DNA from: Acidobacteriota bacterium | GTDB taxonomy: Bacteria > Acidobacteriota > Blastocatellia > Pyrinomonadales > Pyrinomonadaceae | Direction: 5' to 3' | NCBI GenBank assembly: GCA_016703965.1 | Contig: JADJBB010000025.1 | Location: 620,001-684,000 of the forward strand | DNA: 64,000 nt | Part shown: one piece after another, positions 18,448-27,048 of the stretch | Position numbering within the stretch: position 1 is the first letter of the stretch | How the letters are laid out: each line of letters starts with the position of its first letter | Program-made: the position numbers and the translations under genes | The notes under the pieces: generated by a model | What the model was told of the DNA's origin: nothing | Database searches by the model: none | The model's input: the letters and a program-made list of their open reading frames with translations, nothing else

Positions 18448-20072
18448 TTGCGTAAATTATTTTTGTTGTTGTTGATCCTCTCCTTTTTTGCCACCGCATC
18501 GACCTGCAGACGACGGAATACAGATGCTGTGACGGTTTCTCTGTCTGAGAAATTCACGGCTTTTGACACGCTCACGTCAGCCGCATCAGATGTGGCGGCA
18601 GAACGCGTCAAGTCATTGATGTTCAATGCTCTTGTTAAGAAAGACGCAAATTTCGACTACGTCGGTGAACTCGCAAAGGAGATCAAAACCTCAGAAGACG
18701 GCAAAACGATCACGTTCGTCCTGCAGGACAATGTAAAGTTCCACAACGGCAAAGCCTTCACCTCGGCCGACGTTAAATATACGTTCGATGAATTGTTCAA
18801 GAGCAATGGTTTTAAATCCGGAGCTTTCTTCGATACGGTTCCTGACGATTCCTCGCCTGCTGCTACGCCGCCGAAAACAATCGATAATTCAAACGGGGCT
18901 AAAACTCCGGCTGAACCAAAGACCAAGCGAGTCGCTCACATAAGCTCGATCGAAACGCCTGACGCCAAAACGGTCATTTTCACTGTCACACGTCCCGCTC
19001 TGCGGAATCAGCTCCTCGCAAATTTGGTGGCGATCCCCATTATTCCGACGGATTCGGCAGCTCAGCAGAAGGACACGCCGGTGGGCTCCGGCCCGTTCAA
19101 ATTTGTCGCCTTTGATGCTTCGCAGAACATTGTTGAACTCGAGGCAAACACTGAATATTGGGACGGTGCGCCGAAAATTCCAAAGCTTCGTGTTAAGACC
19201 GTGACTGATGCACAGTCGCTTCAGAATGAACTGCAGGCCGGCGGCGTGGACATCGCTCCGCTGCCAACCAACCTGCCGCCCGACGTGCTCAAGGCGATGA
19301 ATGGTTCGGGTAATCTGAAGGTCGATCAGTTCGATGGGTCGAATATTCAATATCTTGTTTTTAATGCTCAATCCCCGCCGCTCAACAATCCGAAGATACG
19401 CCAGGCGATCGGTTATGCCATAGACCGGCAGAAGATCGTCTCGCAGCTTTTATTCGATCAGGCAAAGCCCGCCAGCTCGATCCTGCCGCCGCAATCTTGG
19501 GCATATTCGCCCGGAACTCATTACACATTCGATCAGGCAAGATCGAAGCAGCTATTGCAGGAAGCCGGATACAAAGGCGAACCGATCACGTTCAAATACG
19601 GAGCCGGTAACGCAGCGACAAATCATACGCGCAGGTCATTCAGAGTGCCCTGAACGACGTCGGGCTCAATGTTCGTATCGAAACGCTTGAGGTCAATACC
19701 ATCCGCCAACAGCTCGCACAAGGCCAGTTTCAGATCTACACCGGCCAATGGGTCGGCGGAAATCAGGACCCGATCTTTCTTCGAGATCTGTTCAGCTCGA
19801 CCAAGATCCCGGGCGGATCCGTCTCATGCTGCAACCGGAGCCGCTATCAGAATGCTGAGGTCGATAAGCTTGTCGAAGAGGCTGTAAATTCAGTCGACCG
19901 CGCAAAAGCCAAGGAACTGTATGGCAAAACGTGGGACATCGTCAGCAGCGAACTGCCGCTATTACCGCTTTGGTATCCGGGAAATATGGTGGTCTACAAC
20001 AAGCGGATCGGCGGAATAAAGATATCCCCGAACGGCGATTGGAGCTTTATTAAGGATATTACCGTCAACTAG
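18448..20072 (+). CDS. ABC transporter substrate-binding protein, family 5 (peptide/oligopeptide), one frameshift
   Basis: About 541 residues. The TTG start at 18448 has GGAGGA 9 bases upstream. A hydrophobic signal LLLLILSFFATASTC ends in a possible, non-canonical lipobox cysteine. SBP family 5 features are VKFHNGKAFTSADVKYTF, VGSGPFKFV, LRVKTVTDAQS and NPKIRQAIGYAIDRQKIV. The frame breaks at the A-run 19620-19622; one more A joins AGNAAT to KSYAQVIQSALNDVGLNVR. The tail is NGDWSFIKDITVN. It would bind peptides or similar solutes for import, or act as a sensor. No permease or ATPase gene is adjacent. Confidence 0.87.
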
Positions 20073-20173
20073 TTACAGTGCAAGATCCGCGCGTCGGCAA
20101 GGTCGAAACACCAACTTGGAGGAATCGCCCCTTGCTCATCAGGCGGGCTTCTGCAAATTCCTGGCCAGGCCGC

Positions 20174-20201
20174 TTGACAAATAGTTTCGTTCGGGTAAAA
20201 T
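20174..20201 (+). promoter_or_regulatory. Promoter of the tRNA-Gly/tRNA-Cys unit
   Basis: A perfect TTGACA box (20174-20179) and TAAAAT (20196-20201) are separated by 16 bases. The predicted start lies about 7 bases later, just ahead of tRNA-Gly at 20215. This is the strongest consensus promoter in the window. Confidence 0.7.
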
Positions 20202-20214
20202 TATGGTTTGCCAC

Positions 20215-20289
20215 GCGGGAGTAGCTCAGTGGTAGAGCGCGACCTTGCCAAGGTCGAAGTCGCGAGTTCGACCCTCGTCTCCCGCTCCA
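20215..20289 (+). tRNA. tRNA-Gly (anticodon GCC)
   Basis: The acceptor stem GCGGGAG pairs with CTCCCGC. The D-arm is AGCTCAGTGGTAGAGC, the anticodon loop TTGCCAA lies in the CGACC/GGTCG stem, and the T-arm is GCGAGTTCGACCCTCGT. The CCA end is encoded (20287-20289). It is the first gene of a two-tRNA unit. Confidence 0.96.
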
Positions 20290-20381
20290 TATCAAGGAGT
20301 AGGCAGTTAGCAGAACGTGAGTAGGCGGTAGAGAAGATCACCTGCCGACCGCCTTCCGCCAACTGCCTTCTCTTATTTAAC

Positions 20382-20456
<75 letters not shown>

Positions 20457-20523
20457 TCTAAACTCCCTATTTATAATAGTTTACGGACTATTTGATTTGG
20501 AGTCCATAGCTCCCAAAATGCGC

Positions 20524-20541
20524 CCTGTATCTAATAATGTA
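20524..20541. repeat. 18-bp arm-type repeat, left end of element
   Basis: CCTGTATCTAATAATGTA occurs here, 68 bases inside attL, and again at 28831-28848, 110 bases inside attR. One copy near each end, inside the core repeats, is what integrase or excisionase arm sites look like. The rest of 20457-20687 holds no gene; it contains small hairpins (CCATTT-TCCC-AAATGG at about 20544 and CCTGCC/GGGCAGG near 20657) and the start region of the next gene. Confidence 0.65.
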
Positions 20542-20687
20542 ACCATTTTCCCAAATGGAACGCCCTTCCGTTGTTTTTCCGGTTGCGAAGTTAGGTGAAT
20601 TTGCGCTATCGTTCCCGCCATGAAGCCCTTAATTCTCACGGTGATATTATCTACCCCTGCCTTTGATTTCAGGGCAGGTTAAAGACG

Positions 20688-21303
20688 ATGACACGATGTA
20701 ACATATGCAGCTCCTACGTTGCCGACGAAATGGCTTTTTGCACGAATTGCGGCGAACCCCTAGAGTTTGAGACAGTGATCCGCCCGGCGGCCACAGCTGC
20801 GAGTTTTGAACTAAGCGAACCGCCGAAAAGCAAAAAAGTCGGCGTGATCGCCGCCGGGATCGCCGGGCTTTGCGTATTTGGCGGCGTGTTGTATTTCGTG
20901 GGCAAGGGAACTGCGGAACCAAAGATCATAGCGGTTCCGGTCAATCAAATAGTTTATGTAACACCAACGCCGCCGCCGCGAACTCCCGAGCCAACGCCCG
21001 AAGTTGTCAGAACGCCAAAGCCAAAGACGACACCGATCAGTATTGACGAAATGAGAGAACGATACGACCGCATCGATCCACCGATCCCGGCTAATCGGCC
21101 AATAGCGAACGCCAACGCCAACACCTGGAATAAAGCAGCAAATGCGAACACTTTGCGTAGGCCGCCGTTTCGCGGAGCAAAATGTGAGGACGGCACAACG
21201 GACAGTCGTCCGTTGTACGACGCCCGGCGGTTATGTGAAGGACACGGACGGCCAATTCAATTTTGGACGTGGTAGTTATCTCACATACGAAACAGTGCTA
21301 TAA
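20688..21303 (+). CDS. Zinc-ribbon membrane protein with Pro/Thr-rich stalk, probable frameshift; element cargo
   Basis: About 204 residues if a shift near 21168-21174 is corrected. The N-terminal zinc ribbon is CNICSSYVADEMAFCTNCG. A membrane segment (VGVIAAGIAGLCVFGGVLYFV, residues ~52-72) is followed by a proline/threonine-rich stretch (TPTPPPRTPEPTPEV) and an Asn/Ala-rich linker. In the other frame the tail reads RTVVRCTTPGGYVKDTDGQF and ends at TAA 21301-21303, which looks more protein-like than the uncorrected end. Function is unknown. It is the only plus-strand gene at the left end of the element and resembles host-type zinc-ribbon proteins more than phage genes. Confidence 0.6.
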
Positions 21304-21346
21304 AGATTACACAACCAAAAACGTCGGGCATCTTCGAGCCTTCGGC

Positions 21347-21375
21347 AAAAAAAGAGCGTGTAATCGTACACGCTC
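21347..21375 (-). terminator. Rho-independent terminator of the element's minus-strand operon
   Basis: On the minus strand, GAGCGTGTA pairs with TACACGCTC around a 4-base loop (9-bp perfect stem) and is followed by seven T. It lies about 40 bases after the stop of the last operon gene (21415). Confidence 0.85.
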
Positions 21376-21414
21376 CAAATTTCAGGAACAAACAAGCCTT
21401 TCGGGCAGTTAGGG

Positions 21415-21660
21415 CTATCCCCTAACAAACTCTGCTTTTTGTGGGCCGGTCATCGCGTCCCATTGGCCGCGTGTGATCGTTTGCCCGGATTTGGAAGTCA
21501 TTGTTTCAAGTTCCGTCGGTATCTCCACTTCGATTTCGTCGAACAGTCTCCCGCCAAGTTTGATGAAGCGGGCCTGATCAGGCAGCCCCATTGCTGCCCA
21601 TTGCTTTCGGCTCATGGGTTTTGGTTTGTCGTCGGACAGTGTTTTGTAGTCGTAGCTCAT
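21415..21660 (-). CDS. 81-residue element protein with an internally duplicated RxQWxAM motif
   Basis: Unrecognised. The short protein contains the same module twice: RKQWAAMGLPDQARFIKLGG and RGQWDAMTGPQKAEFVRG (pattern R-x-Q-W-x-A-M-x-x-P-x-x-A-x-F). Modules of this kind, a short helix pair ending in F-I-K-x-G-G, occur in small proteins of phages and other mobile elements, but I know no assigned role. It starts two bases after the stop of the 203-residue gene upstream and ends the operon. Being last after terS-terL, it might act in packaging or redirect a helper head; this is a guess from position only. Confidence 0.65.
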   Translation of the reverse strand: MSYDYKTLSDDKPKPMSRKQWAAMGLPDQARFIKLGGRLFDEIEVEIPTELETMTSKSGQTITRGQWDAMTGPQKAEFVRG

Positions 21661-21661
21661 A

Positions 21662-22273
21662 TTAGTTTGTCTCCATATTCATTCTTGCTCTGATAGCAAC
21701 TTCTTTTTCCGCAGCCTCTCGCTGTTCCCTTTCCGCTTTCTCTCGCAAGTAAGGGACCTTATTCAGCATAATGAGACGATCACCGTCTTCGGCAATTCCG
21801 ACTTGGTGATCCTGCGTTCCGAAGTAATTACGGACGTATATTTCTTGGCTAGGCGATGCGGCTAAAGATAACAGACGTTTGAAGGGTAGCGGCTCCGAAG
21901 ACGCCTGCAAGGCCGCGAAACATTTACGACGAATTGCTACCTGTTCCGCCTCAATAGCAGCCTGTCTTTTGATCTCTGCCTCGCGAGGTATTGACTCTTT
22001 CGCAAGCTCTAAAAATGTCGTTGCCTCAGCGACGCGGTGGCGTTCTAACGTGGCGTTCGCCTCTGCCTTCTCGGCTATGGCTATCGCATCCTTTACCTTT
22101 AGTGTAAGTACCTCGATGTCAGGTGGCTGCGGTTCTGGTACTTGCTCATTATGGGCCACCCAACCCGCCTTTCGACGTCTCGGTACATCTTGAACGGGTA
22201 CGTTCAAATTTTGTATCACGCCGCCGAATGCCCGCGTCCGCATGCTTAAAAATTTCACTTCGTCATTTTTCAT
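21662..22273 (-). CDS. Unknown element protein with central coiled coil (203 residues)
   Basis: No family recognised. Residues ~55-130 are Ala/Glu/Lys/Arg-rich and predicted helical (KVKDAIAIAEKAEANATLE, AEIKRQAAIEAEQVAIRRK). A mixed region follows (LLSLAASPSQEIYVRNYFG), and the C-terminal helix KAEREQREAAEKEVAIRARM closes the protein. It lies 20 bases after the reconstructed stop of terL and is followed immediately by the 81-residue gene. Scaffold-like or head-modifying roles are conceivable for a helical protein next to a terminase, but nothing in the sequence proves this. Confidence 0.6.
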   Translation of the reverse strand: MKNDEVKFLSMRTRAFGGVIQNLNVPVQDVPRRRKAGWVAHNEQVPEPQPPDIEVLTLKVKDAIAIAEKAEANATLERHRVAEATTFLELAKESIPREAEIKRQAAIEAEQVAIRRKCFAALQASSEPLPFKRLLSLAASPSQEIYVRNYFGTQDHQVGIAEDGDRLIMLNKVPYLREKAEREQREAAEKEVAIRARMNMETN

Positions 22274-22293
22274 CTAACTAACTCCTTTGTTGA

Positions 22294-23771
22294 TTACATT
22301 CTAAATTCGCAGAACTCCAAGGGTCGATAGGTTGCTATCCGATTAAATGCCAAAGATAAGGCATCAACCTGGTCATCATGCCGCCCGCGTGGAAACTGTC
22401 TCATTTCTTCTACAAACTCCGCGTTCCAGTCCCCGCGAACTATGCGGAAATTCCCGGCATTGATCTGCGCCGATAACGGGTCCGCTCGAAGTTCCTTTGA
22501 ACCTGAAGTCTTTTCGGTTAATACACTAAAACCCCAAGTAACTTAACGAAGGCTTGTGCTGAATCCTTGCCACCGCTACCGGGTTCCTGTTCACCGATCA
22601 CTCGACAATTGAGTCCGTCGATCTCAGCTATGTAACGAATCATCCGATCGCGTTTCGCCGTGTCCCATTGTCCCCGGCATACGTCTTCAATATAGAAAAC
22701 CCCGTCTTTCCCTTTCGACACTCGAACCCCTGCGGTATAGTCCCCGCCGCCTTCGGTTGACGCCTTATCCCAACCCCGCCATCGCTGCGAAACTATTGCA
22801 GGAACCGCGTCAACAAACTCAAATTGGCTAACGTCAAAGAGAACACCCGCCGGAGAGGTAGGCCGTTGCTGATACATAGCCTCGAAGTGATAGCCGCCGA
22901 TCTGTGATCTTTTATGTGCTAGTGTTTTCGCCGTGTACCGCTCCGGGCAAAGTGCTTGCCCTTCTCGTTCGCGAAAATCAGGTTCGACTATGCAGCTTTC
23001 GGGAAAATCATCGTTGGCCTCGAATAACGCGGGCAATGAAACGACATGCCAGTTCTCGTTTGATGTGCTTTGCCTTTCGTTGTGGATTAGGCGTCCTATA
23101 AGGTCGTCTTCATGCCATCGCGTCCCCATTACCACTATGGCCGCATCCGGTTCGGTTCGGGTTGAAAATGTCGAGGCGTACCAGTCCCAAACCTTATCGC
23201 GGACGATGGCGGAATTCGCTTCTTCGGCATCCTTAACAACGTCGTCAATAATTCCAAGATCAAACCCTTTGCCAGTGATCGAACCGCCGACACCCGCCGC
23301 GAACATGCCGCCGCCTGCAAGCGTTTCCCAATGCTTAACGGCCCCGGCGTCCGCGTGAGTATCAAAGCCCGCCCTTATGTAGTTCTCACGCGCCGCACGG
23401 CTTAACGTACCGGCGAGTTCGTAAGAATAGCTCGTAAGGCAGACAAAGTGACTCGGACGACGAGCAAGGTAGTATGCAGCAAGAATCCGACTAACAAGTT
23501 CGCTTTTTCCATGACGAGGCGGCATCTGAATAATCAGGCGTTTGATCTCACCTGAAACGACACGTTCCAAAACATCCGCCAATAGTTCGCAGTGCCGATA
23601 GAACTGGAATCGCGGATTCACATAGCAGGCGAACGCCTTAAGGCTTTTGCGTGCCTCGATCTGTTTTTCCCTTTCGTCTTCGCCGCTTCGGTTACGCTTT
23701 GCTATCAGCGTTTGAACCGCTTGGTCCATTAGTGGATTCGACGAGTAATTTTGCTTCCGTGAAAACGTCAT
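22294..23771 (-). CDS. Phage terminase large subunit (TerL), one frameshift
   Basis: About 492 residues after correcting a lost base in the A-run 22528-22531 (plus-strand numbering). The N-terminal ATPase has a Walker A-like PPRHGKSELVSR, Walker B LGIIDDVVKD and the coupling motif VVMGTRWHEDDLIG. The C-terminal RNase H-like nuclease has WDKASTEGGGDYTAG and, past the frameshift, VRGDWNAEFVEEMRQFP and RHDDQVDALS with the catalytic aspartates. Without the correction the nuclease would lose its last acidic motif. TerL cuts and translocates DNA into a preformed head. The start (ATG 23769-23771) overlaps terS by 80 bases; an internal ATG at 23729 is the alternative. Confidence 0.88.
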
Positions 23772-24129
23772 CTTGATCTAAACCATAGGCAAGGGCTTTT
23801 TCGCGCCAGTCCATTATTTCCGTTTCAAGTTCAACCCGAATTCCGGCTTTGCCCTCTAGCCGGTCATAGAATTCCTTGATCGCCGGCAAATTTCCGTCGA
23901 TCGCCGCCGCTATCAGTTTCGAGGCAATAAGTTCTTCAGCGGATAGCCCGGACTTCGGGTCCACAAATGCCCTTGCCATGCGTCTAAGTGCCGAAGTGCC
24001 TGACTTCGATCCCTTCGGACGGCCTGAAGGGTTGCCACTAACGCCGGGACGCCACCCGAACGGGTTCCCTTTCGTGAATTTGCCTTCTCCGTTGCGTCCG
24101 TTGATTTCCGGTTGTTCGATTCGTCCCAT
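23692..24129 (-). CDS. DUF5681-type protein, probable terminase small subunit
   Basis: 145 residues. The N-terminal motif FTKGNPFGWRPGVSGNPSGR is the DUF5681 signature, found in proteins encoded next to phage terminases and in mobile elements. The middle part (SAEELIASKLIAAAIDGNLPAIKEFYDRLEGK) is helical, as expected for a terminase small subunit that recognises the packaging site. Directly upstream of terL and overlapping it, so the two subunits are probably co-translated. A promoter with an operator-like inverted repeat lies just ahead of the start. Confidence 0.7.
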   Translation of the reverse strand: MGRIEQPEINGRNGEGKFTKGNPFGWRPGVSGNPSGRPKGSKSGTSALRRMARAFVDPKSGLSAEELIASKLIAAAIDGNLPAIKEFYDRLEGKAGIRVELETEIMDWREKALAYGLDQDDVFTEAKLLVESTNGPSGSNADSKA

Positions 24130-24136
24130 ACCGTTG

Positions 24137-24166
24137 ATTTTATCATTAGAAATACTAATATATCAA
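24137..24166 (-). promoter_or_regulatory. Candidate operator-containing promoter of terS-terL
   Basis: On the minus strand TTGATA (24166-24161) and TAAAAT (24142-24137) are spaced by 18 bases. The spacer is filled by the perfect inverted repeat ATTAG-AAATA-CTAAT (24145-24159), so a bound protein would block the promoter. The predicted start falls at or next to the terS ATG, so the mRNA may be leaderless. The 111-base gap 24130-24240 holds no gene and is clearly more AT-rich than its surroundings. Confidence 0.5.
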
Positions 24167-24240
24167 CGTAATTCTTATTAGCCTAAAGAATGTATAATTT
24201 TCTCGGTTTTTCGCAGTACCGATTTGGCACATGTTTGTTT

Positions 24241-24636
24241 TCAAAAGTGCATCAGTGCTTCTGTCAGGTAGCGAATATCCCTAACATAAAGTTCGGCTTC
24301 TTCTTCAGTTCGCCCTCCGTCATGTATTAGGATCGCGATTCTTTCTTCGCACAATTCATCGAACTTCGCCGATAACTCCGGGTCGTTTCGGACTTGTTCG
24401 AGTTTCGCGTTGTATGCGTCGATAGCGTTAAACTCACTGATCCTGCGTCCGGGTTCGTTAAGACAATCCCGCACGATTCCAACAATCAATTCTTCGTCAG
24501 ATTTTGGGATAGGTACTAAAACGGTACTGTGATTAACTGCGAAAATAGGGTTATCGCAGTTTTTCGCGGTTGCGTTTTCCTGTAAGTCCGGATTTTCGCC
24601 TTCGGCCTTTGCCTTAAGTCTTGCCGCCCATTTCAT
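24241..24636 (-). CDS. Unknown 131-residue protein of the replication operon
   Basis: No family recognised. It starts MKWAARLKAKAEGENPDLQ, a form often seen in small proteins encoded beside DUF3987 genes in mobile elements. The C-terminal half is acidic and helical (FDELCEERIAILIHDGG, then EEEAELYVRDIRYL). The ATG overlaps the TGA of the DUF3987 gene (ATGA, 24633-24636), showing translational coupling and a likely shared role in replication. No catalytic motif is visible. Confidence 0.65.
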   Translation of the reverse strand: MKWAARLKAKAEGENPDLQENATAKNCDNPIFAVNHSTVLVPIPKSDEELIVGIVRDCLNEPGRRISEFNAIDAYNAKLEQVRNDPELSAKFDELCEERIAILIHDGGRTEEEAELYVRDIRYLTEALMHF

Positions 24637-26420
24637 AGATTCACCCCACTTTCGAGCGATGAATGAATCAGGTATTTTGCGGTAGGCCGTCCGGGTTTTT
24701 CTTTCGTATCTAATTGCAGCAAATAACCGTAATCGACAAGTAAGTGCAGCACATCGTTGACAGTGTCATTCGTCTTTAGTCCGCTCCATCCTTTCCGCTT
24801 TACGTCATAGGCTGTAAAGCCTGACTTTAGATCGCCTTTCTTGATCTTGCCTAGAACAACCCGCGCGAGGTCGTATATCTGATTTTCGCCTAGTGCGAAG
24901 ACGCGCCGGGCGTGCATGGTCAACACCTCGACGTAAGCCAATGTTCTCAGAAGTGTTTCCGATGAAATTTCGTCACTGATCGCCGGGCCTTCGCTTTCGA
25001 GCATGTGAAATATCAGGGCGATTGCTGAACAGCTCTTTTCCATCTTGTAGAGATACGCCGCGAAAGGTGCATCCTCGACTTGTAAGCGTTCGGCCTCTAA
25101 TTCGATTTCTTCCTTCCATTCGTCGAAGATTGCCTGTGCCTCCGTGTTAAAGCGGATCGCCCGGAACTTTTGCCCGCTGTCACTAATATTCACGCCGCCG
25201 AAGTCATTGGACGCAAGGGCCGCCAATAACCGATTCGCCGCTTCAAACCCTAATTGCATCCGCTCCCGGTCGCTCGGTGTCGCTTTTGAGGTTTGGCGTG
25301 GCGTGTCAGGGTAAGCGAATATAAACCGCTGAAGAAAACCGTCCGCGTCATCATTCGAATAACATTCGGCGATATACCTTTGCAGCTTGGCAGGCTGTAC
25401 GCCGCCAATTATTGAAAGCGTGCCGGATGTAAGATATATCTCCCGGTTTTCACTGACGCGGTTCATATCATAAGTGATCGCGCCTTTTGCAAGTTCTAGG
25501 ATTAACTGACGGGCCGAACGGTCGTATTCGGCTTCTAAGGCACGAAGAAAGCCCATTAGTTCGTCACGGGTTTGGACAAAACCATTCGGGTTTTCTAACA
25601 GAAATTGAATGAGTTTTGGTGTGGTGCAATCGTTTGTTTCATAGCGCCGCATTGTTGGTCGCTCGGGCCGTTCTAGTGACGCGATAGCGTCCTTATAGGC
25701 GCTCTTTGTGTCAGCTCCATTCAGAGTTTCCTTTTCCTTCTTTTCGTAGAATTTGAGGTCGATCTCGTATTCTGCCTTTAGTTCGTCATAGGCCGCCTTC
25801 GCAATGGACTGAAGCTGTAATATTGGCTTTCGGGTTTCGTCTAGCGCGGGCGATTTTTTGGTTGATGGTAGTCCAACAACCGCCGCATAAAGATTTGGTA
25901 CGACAAACCACGGATTTGTATTTTGCGGACGTATCCGAACCCGCGAACCGATAAGGCTCCCTGCGAACACGATCGCGGAAAGTACAAGAAAATCGAACGG
26001 GCAGCCGATCAGTTTTGACGCGGGCCGCAGCCATTTGACAAGGACTTTCGGCAAATAGTCATCTTCCAGAATCGGAACGGGTTTGAGGGTTTGATCTAAC
26101 GGCCTTGGCGAAGATTCTACAAAGTTTATTTGATCTTCGATGGCATCGACGCTGACGTGCTTATTAGCCGCCCTTGGCCGCGTTTGGACCGTCCGGAATG
26201 GCTCGTCATTTAGAAATAGGTCTCGAAACTCTAAACCCACAGCGGAAAGGATTTCGTCCGGTGTGCATCCCGCAAAGCAATGAACGAGAACCTTATCGTC
26301 CTTCTCGGTAATGCTCAGGCTCGGCGACTTGTCATCGTGGGCCGGACATCTCGCCATAATGCCTCGACTTGTCTTTTTAACGCGGTCGAAGCGTGATAGA
26401 ATCATATCTAGTTTGTACAT
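24633..26420 (-). CDS. Replication protein: CHC2 zinc finger plus DUF3987 (primase/helicase-like)
   Basis: 595 residues. The N-terminus has a DnaG-type CHC2 zinc-binding fold: ARCPAHDDKSPSLSI, then VHCFAGCTPDEILSAVGL. From about residue 120 the DUF3987 region follows (DYLPKVLVKWLRPASKLIG, NLYAAVVGLPSTKKSPAL). The sequence GLPSTKKSPA occupies the place of a P-loop and lacks a clean GKT/S. Such proteins are the usual replication initiator/primase of satellites and small integrative elements. AGGAG precedes the start, inside the end of the 47-residue ORF. It is in an operon with the excisionase-like gene. Confidence 0.8.
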   Translation of the reverse strand: MYKLDMILSRFDRVKKTSRGIMARCPAHDDKSPSLSITEKDDKVLVHCFAGCTPDEILSAVGLEFRDLFLNDEPFRTVQTRPRAANKHVSVDAIEDQINFVESSPRPLDQTLKPVPILEDDYLPKVLVKWLRPASKLIGCPFDFLVLSAIVFAGSLIGSRVRIRPQNTNPWFVVPNLYAAVVGLPSTKKSPALDETRKPILQLQSIAKAAYDELKAEYEIDLKFYEKKEKETLNGADTKSAYKDAIASLERPERPTMRRYETNDCTTPKLIQFLLENPNGFVQTRDELMGFLRALEAEYDRSARQLILELAKGAITYDMNRVSENREIYLTSGTLSIIGGVQPAKLQRYIAECYSNDDADGFLQRFIFAYPDTPRQTSKATPSDRERMQLGFEAANRLLAALASNDFGGVNISDSGQKFRAIRFNTEAQAIFDEWKEEIELEAERLQVEDAPFAAYLYKMEKSCSAIALIFHMLESEGPAISDEISSETLLRTLAYVEVLTMHARRVFALGENQIYDLARVVLGKIKKGDLKSGFTAYDVKRKGWSGLKTNDTVNDVLHLLVDYGYLLQLDTKEKPGRPTAKYLIHSSLESGVNL

Positions 26421-26564
26421 TTATCTCCTGTAATCGGGCCGCCTGCCAGCGGCCTTCTCTTTTGCCTCAAGATATTTCGCGTAGGTCAACTTCCGCTCGT
26501 CCGTAACTCGAACGCAGAACGCAACCGCCGCGCGTGAATTCCAGCGTTCAGATTTATCGCTCAT
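26421..26564 (-). CDS. 47-residue protein between the excisionase-like gene and DUF3987
   Basis: The small reading frame starts at ATG 26562-26564, inside the last codons of the excisionase-like gene (11-base overlap). Its TAA is followed directly by the ATG of the DUF3987 gene. The product begins MSDKSERWNSRAAVAFCVRV and ends in a basic tail (AAGRRPDYRR). Its end contains the AGGAG of the next gene. It may be a real small protein or simply a translational bridge; the tight packing on both sides supports translation. Confidence 0.55.
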   Translation of the reverse strand: MSDKSERWNSRAAVAFCVRVTDERKLTYAKYLEAKEKAAGRRPDYRR

Positions 26565-26763
26565 TTCTGTTCCCCACGCCTTTCCTCAAAAAATCCATAA
26601 GGTCCGATTCAAGGATGCGTATTGCACGGCCAAATCGCGTTACCTTCAAGTCCTTCGCTTTCACTCGTTGTCTTAGGTATGGGACGGATAATCCGGTTCG
26701 TTTTTCTACGTCCTGTAGAGTGTTGGCTAACGGTGTAAGTTCTTTGTTATTACTCGTTGTCAT
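26554..26763 (-). CDS. Excisionase-like DNA-binding protein (MerR-type HTH_17)
   Basis: 69 residues. VEKRTGLSVPYLRQRVKAKDL is a winged-helix DNA-binding motif of the excisionase/HTH_17 group, and VTRFGRAIRILESDLMDFL is the typical wing and last helix. ATG 26761-26763 has AAGGAG 9 bases upstream. As the first gene of the minus-strand operon, divergent from the integrase operon, it probably acts as excisionase (recombination directionality factor), or as a repressor of the divergent promoters, or both. Confidence 0.78.
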   Translation of the reverse strand: MTTSNNKELTPLANTLQDVEKRTGLSVPYLRQRVKAKDLKVTRFGRAIRILESDLMDFLRKGVGNRNER

Positions 26764-27048
26764 CAAGTGTTGCTCCTTATTATTAGTTAACTTGCACCAC
26801 GAATCTATTCGTGATAATCTCCAGTAGCACTTTAACTACTGTGGACGGACTCAAGCGTAGACAGTATTGCTGGATAGGTCAAACAAAAAAAATATCAGGG
26901 TTTAATATGCACCGGAAGGTGCAAGTTACTAAGGTAATCGCCATTATGGGGAGACAAAATAAGAATCTGGGACGAGAAGAGATCGAACCGATTATCTCGC
27001 GTCAATCTCCTTCCAAGGTCTGATAGCGAACTTGTCAGATTCAGGGAG
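26764..27048. promoter_or_regulatory. Divergent control region of the element with two palindromes
   Basis: This gap separates the replication/packaging operon (minus) from the integrase operon (plus). It contains the palindromes CACGAATCTATTCGTG (26798-26813) and TGCACCGGAAGGTGCA (about 26908-26923). The flanks GTTAACTTGCACC (near 26787) and GGTGCAAGTTACT (near 26918) form a larger inverted repeat. These are good candidates for operators of an element-encoded or helper-encoded regulator. Short open frames here on the plus strand have no recognisable content. Confidence 0.55.

Noticed and set aside
26811..27023. 70-codon plus-strand frame in the element's control region
   Set aside because: It starts at GTG, runs through both palindromes and has no recognisable content; I keep the region as regulatory.
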